Positions 27,069 to 36,371 of a stretch of 64,000 nt of DNA are shown in pieces (within the stretch, counting starts at the first letter, position 1; the number at the start of each line of letters is the position of its first letter). The translations under genes were made by a program, and so were the position numbers. The notes below the pieces were generated by a model. That model ran no database searches. It was not told the DNA's origin and saw only the letters and a program-made list of their open reading frames with translations. Source of the stretch: DATBJG01 sp963790545. GTDB taxonomy: Bacteria > Acidobacteriota > Vicinamibacteria > Vicinamibacterales > JAMQPK01. Location of the stretch: the NCBI GenBank assembly GCA_963790545.1, contig CAWBPA010000024.1, positions 62,001 to 126,000 of the forward strand. Reading direction: 5' to 3'.

Positions 27069-28029
27069 TTCGAGGCCTCCTGTCCGCGTCGCTTCCCTCG
27101 GTTGCCGTGGAGATTGCTCCGCGGCGCGTCTCGGCCGCGGTGGTGACACCACGAGGCGGGCGGATGGCCGTCACCGCCCATGCCGCCGAAACGCTCCCCC
27201 CGGCCTCGTGACGCCTGTGGTAAACGCGCCCAATATCGCCGACATCGGGGCGTTGACCGTCGCGCTCCAGCGAGTGTTCGAGCGCGTGGGCGGACGACCG
27301 AGCCGTGTCGCGCTGGCCATCCCGGACAGCGCGGCGAAAGTGTCGCTGTTGCGCTTCGAAAAAGTCCCTTCGCGGGCGGAGGATTTCGATCAACTCATCC
27401 GCTGGCAGATGAAAAAGGGAGCGCCCTTCAAGTTGGAGGACGCGCAGATCAGCTATACCCCTGGCACGTCGACGGGAGGCGAGCACGAATTCGTCGTCGT
27501 CGCTGCGCGGCGAGATATCGTGCGCGAATACGAGTCTGTTGTCGAAGCGGCGGGGGCTCAGCCTGGCATCGTGGACATCAGCTCGTTCAATGTCATCAAT
27601 ACGGTGCTGGCCGGACCCCATCCACCCACGACCGACTGGCTCCTCGTCCATGTCACCGCGGAGTACGCGAGTCTGGCGATTCTTCGCGGCCAGGATCTGG
27701 TGTTCTTCCGTAATCGTTCTCACCAGGCAGAGGGCAGTCTCGCCGACATGGTCCATCAGACCGCGATGTACTATGAAGATCGGCTGAGCGGCGGCGGGCT
27801 GGCGCGCGTCGTCCTGGCCGGCGCCGGATTGCTCGCCAGTGACCGGACGGATGGGTGGCGGAACGCCGACCAGGCGCGCCGGATGGTGGAGGAGCGACTC
27901 GGCACGCACGTCGAAGCCATCGACCCGCGTGGCGCGGCAGAACTCGTGGACCGCATCGTCGCGAGCCCGGAACTGCTCGACACGCTGGCACCTCTCGTCG
28001 GGTTACTCGTGCGGGAGCGAGCCGCCTGA
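27065..28029 (+). CDS. pilM: PilM-like actin-fold protein (one frame break)
   Basis: About 321 residues after adding one missing base near 27205 (CTCCCCCCGGCCTC). PilM is a cytoplasmic actin-like ATP-binding protein that docks PilN to the assembly ATPase. It opens MIRGLLSASLPSVAVEIAPRRVSAAVV, then RVALAIPDSAAKVSLLRFEKVP and DQLIRWQMKKGAPF, hallmarks of PilM. An ATGA overlap couples it to gspE. The corrected junction reads ETLPPGLVTPVV, natural for the family. Confidence 0.85.
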
Positions 28030-28032
28030 ACC

Positions 28033-28638
28033 ATGTTACGCGCCAATGTTTCCACGCGGCCTTTCTACAACGAGCGCATCGTCAATCTCCTGCTGCTCGT
28101 CGCAGCCGTGCTCGTGCTCGGTCTGACGGTGTTCAACGTCAGTCGAATCCTCTCGCTCTCGAGTCAGAATACCCGGCTTCTGGCGCGCGCCGGTGAAGCG
28201 GAGATGCGGGCCCGTCAGCTTCGCTCGGCAGCTCAGCAGATGCGAAGGACGCTCGACGTCAAACAGATCCAGACCGTGTCGGCGTCAGCGCGCGAGGCCA
28301 ACGCCATCATCGACCGACGATTGTTCTCCTGGACGGAATTGTTCAACCACTTCGAGACGACGTTGCCCGCCGAGGTTCGAATTGCCGCCTTTCGGCCAAA
28401 GGTCGACGAGTCGGGCGACGTCATCCTGTCTGTGACGGTGGTGGGCCGGCGCGTGGAGGACATCGACCGCTTCATGGGGGCGCTCGAGGAGACTCGCGCG
28501 TTCACTGGCGTGCTCTCACGCGAGGAACGCACGACCGAGTCGGGCGAATTGCTGGCCGTCCTGGATGTGCGGTACGTGCCGGAACAGGCATCTGCACCGG
28601 CAGGTGAGGCGCCGCCGACTCCGGAGAAGCAGCCATGA
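28033..28638 (+). CDS. pilN: PilN-like inner-membrane assembly protein
   Basis: A 201-residue bitopic protein. The short cytoplasmic start MLRANVSTRPFYNERIVN contains a motif like the PilM-binding INLLP segment of PilN, followed by one membrane helix (LLLLVAAVLVLGLTVFNV) and a coiled-coil plus ferredoxin-like periplasmic domain. It forms the PilMNOP alignment subcomplex. It overlaps pilO by four bases. Confidence 0.8.
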   Translation: MLRANVSTRPFYNERIVNLLLLVAAVLVLGLTVFNVSRILSLSSQNTRLLARAGEAEMRARQLRSAAQQMRRTLDVKQIQTVSASAREANAIIDRRLFSWTELFNHFETTLPAEVRIAAFRPKVDESGDVILSVTVVGRRVEDIDRFMGALEETRAFTGVLSREERTTESGELLAVLDVRYVPEQASAPAGEAPPTPEKQP

Positions 28639-29216
28639 GCGTCGCCATCACGCGGATCTTCTCGGAGAAGCGGGCCTGGCTGGTGCCCCTCGCTATTGGG
28701 CTTCTGGCTAATGTAGCGGTCTACGTGTTGGCCGTCTATCCGCTCTCCATCAAAGTTCGTGGCGCGGAGGCCCGCGAGCGTGCGGCGGCGGCGGAGCTGA
28801 CAGCCGCCCGGAGCGATCAAGCCAGCGCGCAGGCGGCGCACACGGCTCGTGACCGCGCCACGGCGGCGCTCAGTTCTTTCTATACCGACGTGCTGCCGCG
28901 CGACCTGACCGGTGCACGTCGTGTCACATATCTGCGGGTCGCGCAGCTCGCAGAGAAGCTGGGTCTGCGCGCGCAGCACCGGACGTACGTCCCGGAAAAG
29001 CCGGAGCGCGAAAGCTCGCTCGGCAAGCTCAAGACGGAAATGACGTTCGCGGGCGACTACGAAGAGATCCGCCAGTTCATTTACGATCTCGAAACGGCGC
29101 CAGAGTTCGTGGTCATCGATGATTTGACGTTGGCCGAAGGCGGTGAACCGGGCGCGCCGCTGATGCTGACACTCTCGCTGTCCACGTACTATCAGGTCAG
29201 TTCGGATGGCACCTAA
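28635..29216 (+). CDS. pilO: PilO-like inner-membrane assembly protein
   Basis: A 193-residue partner of PilN with one N-terminal membrane helix (LVPLAIGLLANVAVYVLAVYP), a coiled coil rich in Ala and Arg, and a C-terminal domain containing GDYEEIRQFIYDLETAPEFVVID, typical of PilO. Order and coupling (ATGA with pilN, 11-base overlap with pilP) match canonical pilMNOP operons. Confidence 0.82.
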   Translation: MSVAITRIFSEKRAWLVPLAIGLLANVAVYVLAVYPLSIKVRGAEARERAAAAELTAARSDQASAQAAHTARDRATAALSSFYTDVLPRDLTGARRVTYLRVAQLAEKLGLRAQHRTYVPEKPERESSLGKLKTEMTFAGDYEEIRQFIYDLETAPEFVVIDDLTLAEGGEPGAPLMLTLSLSTYYQVSSDGT

Positions 29217-29766
29217 ACAGCTTCGTCTCGTCCTGCTGGCGGGCTTGATCGTCGTCCTTCTGGCGATCGTCGTCGGCCAAACTCGTGGGGGACGATCAAC
29301 GGGCGACGGGAGCTCCGCGTCCAACCCAACCCCACGCGGCGGCCAGGCGCCCCGTGGGGGCAAGACAGAACAGGCAGAAGTCGTCAAACTCGATGAGTTG
29401 AGGGCCCCGCGCCCCGAGCCGGTGGACGGCGACCGCAACCCGTTCCGCTTCGGACAACGGACGGCGCCACGCGCGACGTCTTCCGAGTCTGAGCGTCCGC
29501 CTGTGGTGGACCAGCCGCAGATGCCCGTCACGCCGTTGCCGCCTCCGGGACCGCCTCCGATCGCGTTGAAGTTCATCGGTCTCGTGGAAGCGCCGACACA
29601 AGGCGGCAAGCTCGCGGTGCTCAGCGATGGACGATCGGTGTTTCATGGGTACGAAGGCGCGATTATTGATGGTCGGTACCGCATCGTTCGCATCGGCGTC
29701 GAGTCGATCGAGATGACGTATGCGGACGGGCAAGGGCGGCAGACAATCCGCCTGACCGGACAATGA
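29206..29766 (+). CDS. PilP/GspC-like periplasmic linker protein
   Basis: A 186-residue protein with one N-terminal helix (LRLVLLAGLIVVLLAIVVG), a long Pro/Gly/Arg-rich linker and a C-terminal beta domain (IALKFIGLVEAPTQGGKLAVL...YRIVRIGVESIEMTY) resembling the homology region of PilP and GspC that binds the secretin. It has no lipobox, unlike classical PilP, which makes it closer to GspC in topology. It precedes the secretin gene. Confidence 0.7.
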   Translation: MAPKQLRLVLLAGLIVVLLAIVVGQTRGGRSTGDGSSASNPTPRGGQAPRGGKTEQAEVVKLDELRAPRPEPVDGDRNPFRFGQRTAPRATSSESERPPVVDQPQMPVTPLPPPGPPPIALKFIGLVEAPTQGGKLAVLSDGRSVFHGYEGAIIDGRYRIVRIGVESIEMTYADGQGRQTIRLTGQ

Positions 29767-29785
29767 TGAAGGCCAAGTTCTCAAA

Positions 29786-32178
29786 GTGGACACCACGATG
29801 ACCCGAGCGATCAGACTGACGTGCTTGATCCTGCTGGCGGCCACGATTTCGGGCTGCGCGGCCGGTCGAGCGTTCAAGCGTGGCGAGCAGGCCAGCCTGC
29901 GCGGCGATTGGGATGCCGCGGTCGTGTATTTACGCGAGGCCGTGCAGAAGGCGCCAGAGCGGGCCGACTATCGCATCTCGCTCGAGCGCGCGATGTTGAA
30001 TGCTTCGAACCTCCACGTGGCGCTCGCGCGAGATCTGGAGGCCAAGGATCAGCTGGATGCGGCGTTGCTCGAGTGGAAGAAGGCCTCCGAATACGATCCC
30101 TCCAACCGGCAAGCGGCCGCAAAGGTCAACGAGCTCGACCGTCTCATTCGTGAACGGCTCGAGGCAGCCAGGCCCCGGCCACCAATCGAGCAGCTGCGTC
30201 AGCAGGCTCGTCAGGCGGCTGCCGAACCAACCCTCAACCCGCGTGAGCCCCTCGGCGCGGTGCGATTCGTCAACACGTCGGTACGCGACATCCTGAACTT
30301 CATCGCGGACGCGACGGGGATCAACGTCACCTACGATCCGACGTATCAGGATCGCGCCTACAGCATTCAACTCGACGGCGTCACGCTCGAACAGGCCCTT
30401 CGTCAGATTCTTTCGGCCAACAACCTGTTTTTCAAAGTCCTCGACCAGCGAACGATCATCGTCGTCCCCGAGACGCCACAAAAGCGGATCCAGTACGACG
30501 AACAGGTGATTCAGACGTTCTACGTCTCAAATGCGGATATCACCGAGCTCGTGCAGAACCTCACGAACCTGACCCGGCTGGCAAACCTGCCAATCGCGCC
30601 GCGTGATTGTCCCCAATCGAGCGGCCAACACGATTACCGTGCGCGGCACCACGACGATGGTGGCCATCATCGAGCAGATCATCCGCGCCAACGACAAGCC
30701 TCGCGCGGAGGTCCTCATCGACGTCGAGATTCTGGAGATCAACCGCGAACGGGCGAAGCAGTACGGGTTGAACCTGGCAGCGTACGGCGTCGAGATGTTT
30801 TTCTCCCCGGAGCAGCCGCCAGCGCCGGCAGCGGGAGTTGGCGGTGGCGTGAGTGTCAATCCATTCAACCTGAACACCATTTCGCAGGGCATCAGCCTGG
30901 CAGACTTCTATCTAGCGGTCCCCAGCGCTATCGTCAGGTTCCTCGAAAGCGACTCGACGACCAAGCTCCTGGCCAAACCACAGCTGCGCGGCGCGGAAGG
31001 CACACGCTTGACGCTCAACCTCGGCCAGGACATTCCGGTGCTGTCGACGACCGTACACGCCGATTGCTACAGGGGGAGCGGGCACCAACCCGCTCACGTC
31101 CTACAACTACCGATCGATCGGGTTGAACGTCGATCTCACTCCACGAGTCACGTACGAAGGCGACGTCATCATCGAACTGACACTCGAGAGCAGCGCGCTC
31201 GGTCCCAGCATCAACGTCGCAGGCACCAGTGTTCCCAGCTTTCCCTTGCGCCGGGTGACCACGAAGCTTCGGTTGCGGGACGGAGAATCGAATCTGCTGG
31301 CGGGCTTGCTTCGCGAAGATGAACGGAAGTCGATCACGGGTTTTCCGGGCATCGTCAACGTGCCCGGTTTGCGTGCACTCTTTGGCGCCAACGACAACGC
31401 GATTCAGCAGTCCGACATCGTCATGCTGCTCACGCCGCGCATCATCCGGACGCACGAGCTGACGCAAGAAGACATCAATCCCATTTTCATCGGTTCGCAG
31501 GGCAATCTCGGCCTGACAGGGCCGCCACCGCTCATCGCGCCGGCGGCTGAGCCTGAGCCCGCGGCGCAGCCGGCGCCGGCGCCGACGGCCCCGGCTGCGC
31601 CCCAGGGGCCGATCGCGCCTCCGGGCAGTTCACCAATCCCGGGTACGATCGTGCCGCCACCACCGCAGCCGAACCCTGGCGCGGCAGCTCCGCCCGCCCC
31701 CGACGCCGCCGCCTGGTCAGGCCCCGGCTCGCGGTAAGACCCTCGGCCGCAAGACTCTCCCCCACCAGCCCAAATTCTGGTGACGTCGCCTACGCCAGAC
31801 ATTCGAGTCGCGGGCGGACCTTACACAATCCCCATTTCAATTGCCGGAGCTTCGCGTGTGTCGACCGTGTCAATGACCGTGAGCTTCAACCCGCAGGCCC
31901 TCAGAGTCCGGACGATCCAGGAGGGGAGCTTCATGCGGCAAGGTGGGCTGAATGCCACCTTCACATCGGAAGTTGACGCGTCAATCGGTCGTATCAACAT
32001 CACGATCGCCCGGACGGCCGACTCGGTTGGTGCGTCGGGCACCGGCCTCCTGGCCGTGGTGCTCTTTGACGCGCTCGCCCCAGGCTCGTCCACCTTCACG
32101 CCCAACGGCGTGGCTACGGCACCCGAAGGGACAGCCGTTCCGCTCACCTTCGTGCCCGCGACGGTGACAGTGCGATGA
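29786..32178 (+). CDS. gspD: Secretin with C-terminal cohesin-like domain (several frame breaks)
   Basis: The outer-membrane channel, about 796 residues when joined. It has a lipoprotein signal (LILLAATISGCAAG), TPR-like helices, a secretin N0 domain (VRFVNTSVRDILNFIADATG), N1-type domains, and the secretin barrel (LRLRDGESNLLAGLLREDER, VPGLRALFGAN, SDIVMLLTPRII). A Pro/Ala linker and a cohesin-like domain follow (YTIPISIAGASRVSTVSMTV...GLLAVVLFDALAPG). Breaks lie near 30606 and 31060. An in-frame TAA at 31735 separates the linker from the cohesin part; the alternative frame across the linker (PPTPPPGQAPARGKTL) suggests two compensating errors there. The cohesin part could instead be a separate gene starting at GTG 31780. 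Confidence 0.82.
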
Positions 32179-32669
32179 CGATGACCGGCTGGTCCGGATC
32201 GCGGAGAGGGTCAGCGGGCTACACCTTTATCGAAGTGCTCGTGGTGGCCGCAATCCTCGCAATTCTGGCGTCGGCGGCCATGCCCTTGACCCGGGTGACC
32301 ATCCAGCGACATCGGGAGATCACGCTGCGCCGCGCTCTCAAGGAAATGCGGACGGCCATCGATCGATTCAAGGAGGCCGCCGATCAGGGACGCATCGCGA
32401 CGATCGACTTACCGGCAAAGGGGGAAGGCTATCCGCAGGATCTCGAGACGCTCGTCGAAGGCGTGCCGATGAACAACGATGCCTCGGGCATCAAGTTGAA
32501 GTTTTTGCGGCGCATTCCGGTGGATCCGATCATGCAAACGAGGGAGTGGCAGCTTCGTTCGTATCAGGACGAGCCTGATGCGAAATCCTGGGGGGGACAG
32601 AACGTCTTCGACGTCCGCACCAGAAGCGAAGCACGCGGGCTTGATGGAACTTACTACAAGGACTGGTGA
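32175..32669 (+). CDS. Major-pseudopilin-like protein (GspG type)
   Basis: A 164-residue prepilin. The leader ends in SAG before YTFIEVLVVAAILAILA, the type III signal cleaved by prepilin peptidase, with the conserved Glu5. A 30-residue hydrophobic helix follows, and the C-terminal fold contains IPVDPIMQTREWQLRSY, the calcium-loop-like part of GspG. It overlaps the secretin stop and the next pilin by four and three bases respectively, so the three are translationally coupled. Confidence 0.88.
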   Translation: MTMTGWSGSRRGSAGYTFIEVLVVAAILAILASAAMPLTRVTIQRHREITLRRALKEMRTAIDRFKEAADQGRIATIDLPAKGEGYPQDLETLVEGVPMNNDASGIKLKFLRRIPVDPIMQTREWQLRSYQDEPDAKSWGGQNVFDVRTRSEARGLDGTYYKDW

Positions 32670-33064
32670 TGAAACTCGGAACCCGGGCCGGTTTTACGCT
32701 CATCGAGTTGCTCGTCGTGACCACGCTCATCGTGATTCTGGCGGGAACCGGGCTGGCCATGTACTCGTCGAGCGTGACGCGCGCCCGCGAAGCGACACTC
32801 AAGGAAGATCTGTTTCGAATGCGGGATGCCATCGACCAGTATCACGCCGACAAAGGCAGCTATCCACCTGCGCTCGACGCACTGGTCAGTGGCGGTTATC
32901 TCCGTAAAGTACCCGACGATCCTTTTACCCAGTCAGCAGAGACATGGGTGCCTGTACCTGCCGAGCCAGACCCCAATAATCCCGTCGCCGAACCGGGTGT
33001 CTTCGACGTGAAGAGCGGATCGGAAAAGATGGGCCTGGACGGATCGAAGTACGCGGATTGGTAG
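32669..33064 (+). CDS. Second GspG-type pseudopilin
   Basis: A 131-residue prepilin with leader MKLGTRAG and helix FTLIELLVVTTLIVILAGTG, Glu5 present. The body (DLFRMRDAIDQYHADKGSYPPALDALV, VPDDPF) is the canonical GspG fold. Both this and the preceding pilin end in nearly the same tail (GLDG-T/S-Y/K-Y-K/A-DW), so they are probably duplicated paralogues forming one fibre. Confidence 0.9.
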   Translation: MKLGTRAGFTLIELLVVTTLIVILAGTGLAMYSSSVTRAREATLKEDLFRMRDAIDQYHADKGSYPPALDALVSGGYLRKVPDDPFTQSAETWVPVPAEPDPNNPVAEPGVFDVKSGSEKMGLDGSKYADW

Positions 33065-33160
33065 GGTTCTAAGGTTCTAGGGTTCCACGGTTCTAGGGTT
33101 CCACGATTTTCGACCCGTCCGAACCGTAGAACCCTAGAACCTTAGAACCCTAGAACCCTC
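33065..33160. terminator. Inverted heptamer array (GGTTCTA)n between convergent genes
   Basis: The left arm carries GGTTCTA/GGTTCCA words and the right arm TAGAACC words, giving a long hairpin with arms of about 35-40 bases. It ends exactly at the stop codon of the Ig-like lipoprotein gene on the other strand. Confidence 0.65.
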
Positions 33161-34345
33161 TATTGCACCCTCACTTCAACTCTGCCCGGCGCCGACGTGT
33201 TGCCATCCGTCGTGGTGACGGTCACCGTCACTGCGTAAGTCCCAACTGCTGCCGTAGCCATGGCTGGTGATGGTGCCGCTGGTACTGGTGGTCACGCCAT
33301 CCCCGAAGTTCCAGTTAAAGCGTTCGACAGCTGTCGTGCTAGGCGTTACAGCGGCGGTAAACGTCACCTGCGCGCCGACGGTCGCTGGATTTGGACTGGC
33401 CGTGAGATTGACGTTGACAGGCGCCGACGGCAACACGATGACCGAGGTGCCGCCCGAAACGGATTCGCCATTCGAGTCGATGCCAGTGACGCGCACAGAG
33501 TACGTCCCCGATGACTGATAAGCGTGCGGAACCGTCGTGGCACTCGAAATGGTTCCAAGAGAAGTGCTGCTGCCATCTCCGAAGTCCACCACCACGTTCC
33601 GTACGACGGCGTTTGTGCCAATCGGTGCCACACTGATGGTTGTCACCGCGCCAGCCAGCGGGGCAGTGGCCGGAGGCGTGACGCTCAAACCGGTCGCCGG
33701 CCGAACGCCCACGACGACCTCCGATGAAACCTTTGTGCCGGCCCGAGCCGTCACTCGTGATTCCTGGTTGCTCGTCAAGGTCGAGCGAGCTTCGCCAAGC
33801 GCGTCGGTCACGGCGGTGGACGGGTTCAGGCTCCCGGTTGTGGCTGAGAACGTCACTGGAATACCCGCCAGTCCCTGCCCTCCGGTGCCTCGCACCGTGG
33901 CAAGCAGGACGACGAATCCGCCAAGCGCCGGAAAGGTACCGGGGGTGGCCGACAATGAGACCGTGTCGGCGGCCGCCGCACCCACCGTGATTTCAAGAGC
34001 CTCGGACCGCGCCCCGCCCGAGGACGCAGTCACCCGCGCCACACCCGACGAGCCGTTCGCGTTCAGCCGGACGTTGGCTCTTCCGTTGTTGGTCCGCGCT
34101 TCGGTGAGATCGAGCTGACCGAGCGTCGTCGTGAACACCACCAGTGTCCCGTTGTGCACGGGAGTGCCCCCGTTCTCGACAATGTGCGCGGTGAGTTCCG
34201 CCGTCTCACTCACACCAAGAACGATGTGAGAGCTCGTCAGCGTGACCGTCGACCCCGACGGCGCGAGGAGCGGAAGCTGATCGCAGGCTGCCAGGGCCAG
34301 CGCCCCAACGAGGCCAAACCGAAGAAGGGCAATCCGTGTTACCAT
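33160..34345 (-). CDS. Lipoprotein with Ig-like and PKD domains (frame break near 3' end)
   Basis: About 394 residues. A lipobox (LVGALALAAC) anchors it. Two Ig-like Big-1 type domains (TLTSSHIVLGVSETAELTAHI and LATVRGTGGQGLAGIPVTFSA) are followed by two PKD domains (VVVDFGDGSSTSLGTISSA and FNWNFGDGVTTSTSGTITS). Near 33250 the frame must shift by one base to continue as VGTYAVTVTVTTTDGN and stop at TAG. Such proteins are surface adhesion or matrix modules. It is transcribed against the pseudopilin genes and sits between them. The start MVTRIALLRFG has AAGG upstream and overlaps the CCATGG near the next gene. Confidence 0.75.
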
Positions 34346-34367
34346 GGGCCTTAAAGATAATAATTCC

Positions 34368-35216
34368 ATGCAGTTAGAGGGTCAAGGCATCGCCGACAAT
34401 CGTGGGTATGCGATGGTCATGCTGCTGGTGGCCATGGGCGTGATGGCGGTGGTCTGGACGACCGCTCTGCCGGCCTGGAGCCAGCTGGCAAAGCGTGAGA
34501 AGGAAGAGGAGCTGATTTTCAGAGGCAACCAGTACGCCCGTGCCATCGGTCTCTTCCAGCGCAAGTACGCGAACCAAAGTCCCCCCAGCCTCGACGTGTT
34601 GATCGAACAGAAGTTTCTTCGAAAGAAGTACAAGGACCCGATGGTCCCCAACGGTGAATTCCAGCTCTTATATCAGACGGTCCAGCAGCCCGGATCGACG
34701 GGACGCGGCGGCGAATCGCCCGGACGGTCGTCCCAATCGCAATCTTCTACCGGGCGGTCGTCCCAGCCGGTGCAACCCCTTCAGCCCCAGCCGTCCGCTG
34801 CCGTTGCCATACCGGGTCAGGTCAGCGGTGCTCCAATTATCGGCGTGACGAGCAAGAGCAAAGAGGAGTCGCTCCGGGTGTATAACGGCGCCACCCACTA
34901 CAACGAGTGGCAATTCATCTACCTGGCCACGACACGACAGCCTGGCGCACCCGGCGGCGTCGAGGGCCCAGGCGGAGTTGGCCCCCCCGGCGGTCGAGGC
35001 AGGGGGAGCCGCGGGGAGCCCTTCGATCTTGGCGGTCGCGGGGGACGGGGAAGAGGCGCGCTCGAGCAGGGGCCTGATGGCCGACGAATGTTCAGGCTCG
35101 ACGACCCAGAGAATCCCGGTCGCGGGCGCGGAACAGGTCAACCCCCACGAGGCGGCGTCGCGTTCCCACCGTCCGACAGTGACTTCAATTTCCCGCAACC
35201 GCCTCCCCAGCGTTAA
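34368..35216 (+). CDS. Atypical pseudopilin with Gly/Pro/Arg-rich tail
   Basis: A 282-residue protein with a prepilin-like N-terminus: NRG before YAMVMLLVAMGVMAVVWTTA. Position 5 is Met rather than Glu, as in tip pseudopilins of GspK type. After the helix comes a basic segment (REKEEELIFRGNQYARAIGLFQRKY) and a conserved-looking core, then ~100 residues of low complexity rich in Gly, Pro, Arg and Gln. An earlier in-frame ATG at 34344 lies within the CCATGG shared with the opposite gene; the later ATG has a weak AAAGA site and is preferred. Confidence 0.65.
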   Translation: MQLEGQGIADNRGYAMVMLLVAMGVMAVVWTTALPAWSQLAKREKEEELIFRGNQYARAIGLFQRKYANQSPPSLDVLIEQKFLRKKYKDPMVPNGEFQLLYQTVQQPGSTGRGGESPGRSSQSQSSTGRSSQPVQPLQPQPSAAVAIPGQVSGAPIIGVTSKSKEESLRVYNGATHYNEWQFIYLATTRQPGAPGGVEGPGGVGPPGGRGRGSRGEPFDLGGRGGRGRGALEQGPDGRRMFRLDDPENPGRGRGTGQPPRGGVAFPPSDSDFNFPQPPPQR

Positions 35217-35225
35217 AACAAAGTC

Positions 35226-36297
35226 TCAAGTCAGACTTTCCATTATTTCGTCGTGAAGACCCGCCCGAATCGGGCGAATGGCTTCGTTGTTCCGAGTGGG
35301 ATGCACGCGGTTGGTCAAGAGCACCACGTAAACGTTGTGGACCGGATCGATCCAGAGTGACGTTCCGGTAAAGCCGGTGTGTCCGAACGCTTGGGGCGAC
35401 ATCCGTGAGCCGCACGATGAGGTCGGCAGCATCGTGTCCCATCCGAGCGCGCGGGAACTGCCGGGCACGCCGGTCTTCGTCAGGAACTGCCGAAGCGTCG
35501 CAGTCGATGCCAGGCGTAACGCGTCTGGTGACGACTGAGACGTGACCTCGCGCAATACGCGCTGCGCAAACTTGCCAACCGCCACTACCGATCCAAACAG
35601 TCCCGCGTGGCCTGCCGCTCCGCCGAGGGCCCAGCAATTCTCGTCGTGCACTTCACCGATGAGCTGTCGCCCTCGCCACGGATCGACCTCGGTTGGCGCC
35701 GTGCGATCGCGCCACGATCCGGGGGGATGAAAAGCCAGCTGTCCGATTCCGAGCTCGGTCATGAGCGCCGTACCTTGATCGCCGAACGACCGTCCTCCCA
35801 CGTCTTCGAGAATGAATCCAAGAATCATGAAGCCGAGATCGCTGTAAATCGATTGCGTCCGAGGCGCGTATTCGAGTGGCAGCGTCGCGATGGCGTGTTG
35901 GTACTCGCGACGCCCGACATGATCGCGAAAGAGGGGAAGCCACGCTGTGAGGCCGCTCGCGTGTTCGAGAAGATCCCGAACCGTCACAGTTTCCCGGTCG
36001 TGCCCCCTCCACTCGCTGATGCGACTCCCGACGGTGTCATCAAGCGACAGGCGACCCTCGTCGACGCGACGCATGGCAAGCGATGTCGTGACGATGACTT
36101 TGGTGAGCGAGGCCAGATCAAAAATCGTGTCCGATGTCGCGACCGGGGCAGCTGGATCGTACAGAAGAGCGACCGAACGCCTCACGCCAGAGGAGTTCAT
36201 GGCCCGTGCCGACTTCTACGGCCGCAGCGGGGAACGCACGCGTCGCGACGCCCTGGATCAGGACCGCTCGTGCACGATCGACGTTGAGGCGGGTCAC
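35226..36297 (-). CDS. Beta-lactamase-fold serine hydrolase (one frame break)
   Basis: A 356-residue class C beta-lactamase/DD-peptidase-like protein. The catalytic Ser-x-x-Lys is SLTK in DLASLTKVIVTT, the second motif is YSD in QSIYSDLGFMI (usually YxN), and the third is HTG in FGHTGFTGTS. It lacks a clear signal peptide in the current reading. Members are esterases, D-aminopeptidases or NagZ-like companions of wall recycling, and the neighbouring kinase and MurQ fit that theme. The frame break near 36168 is an extra T in TTCTGTACG. The start GTG has a weak ribosome site. Confidence 0.8.
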
Positions 36298-36300
36298 AAA

Positions 36301-36371
36301 GGAAAAAGGGGTCGGGAGTCTTTTTCTGTTCGTACGAATCACCGGAAAAAAGACTCCCGACCCCTTTTTCC
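36301..36371. repeat. 25-bp perfect inverted repeat
   Basis: The arms GGAAAAAGGGGTCGGGAGTC+TTTTT and their exact reverse complement are separated by 21 bases. The right arm abuts the stop codon of the glycosidase-like gene. The A/T-edged, G-rich arms could form a terminator on both strands. I recall similar palindromes as dispersed extragenic elements in several phyla. Confidence 0.85.

Noticed and set aside
28233..29609. 458-residue open frame on the minus strand across pilN-pilO-pilP
   Set aside because: Low-complexity Arg/Gly/Thr-rich translation antisense to three clear pil genes; a GC-driven shadow.
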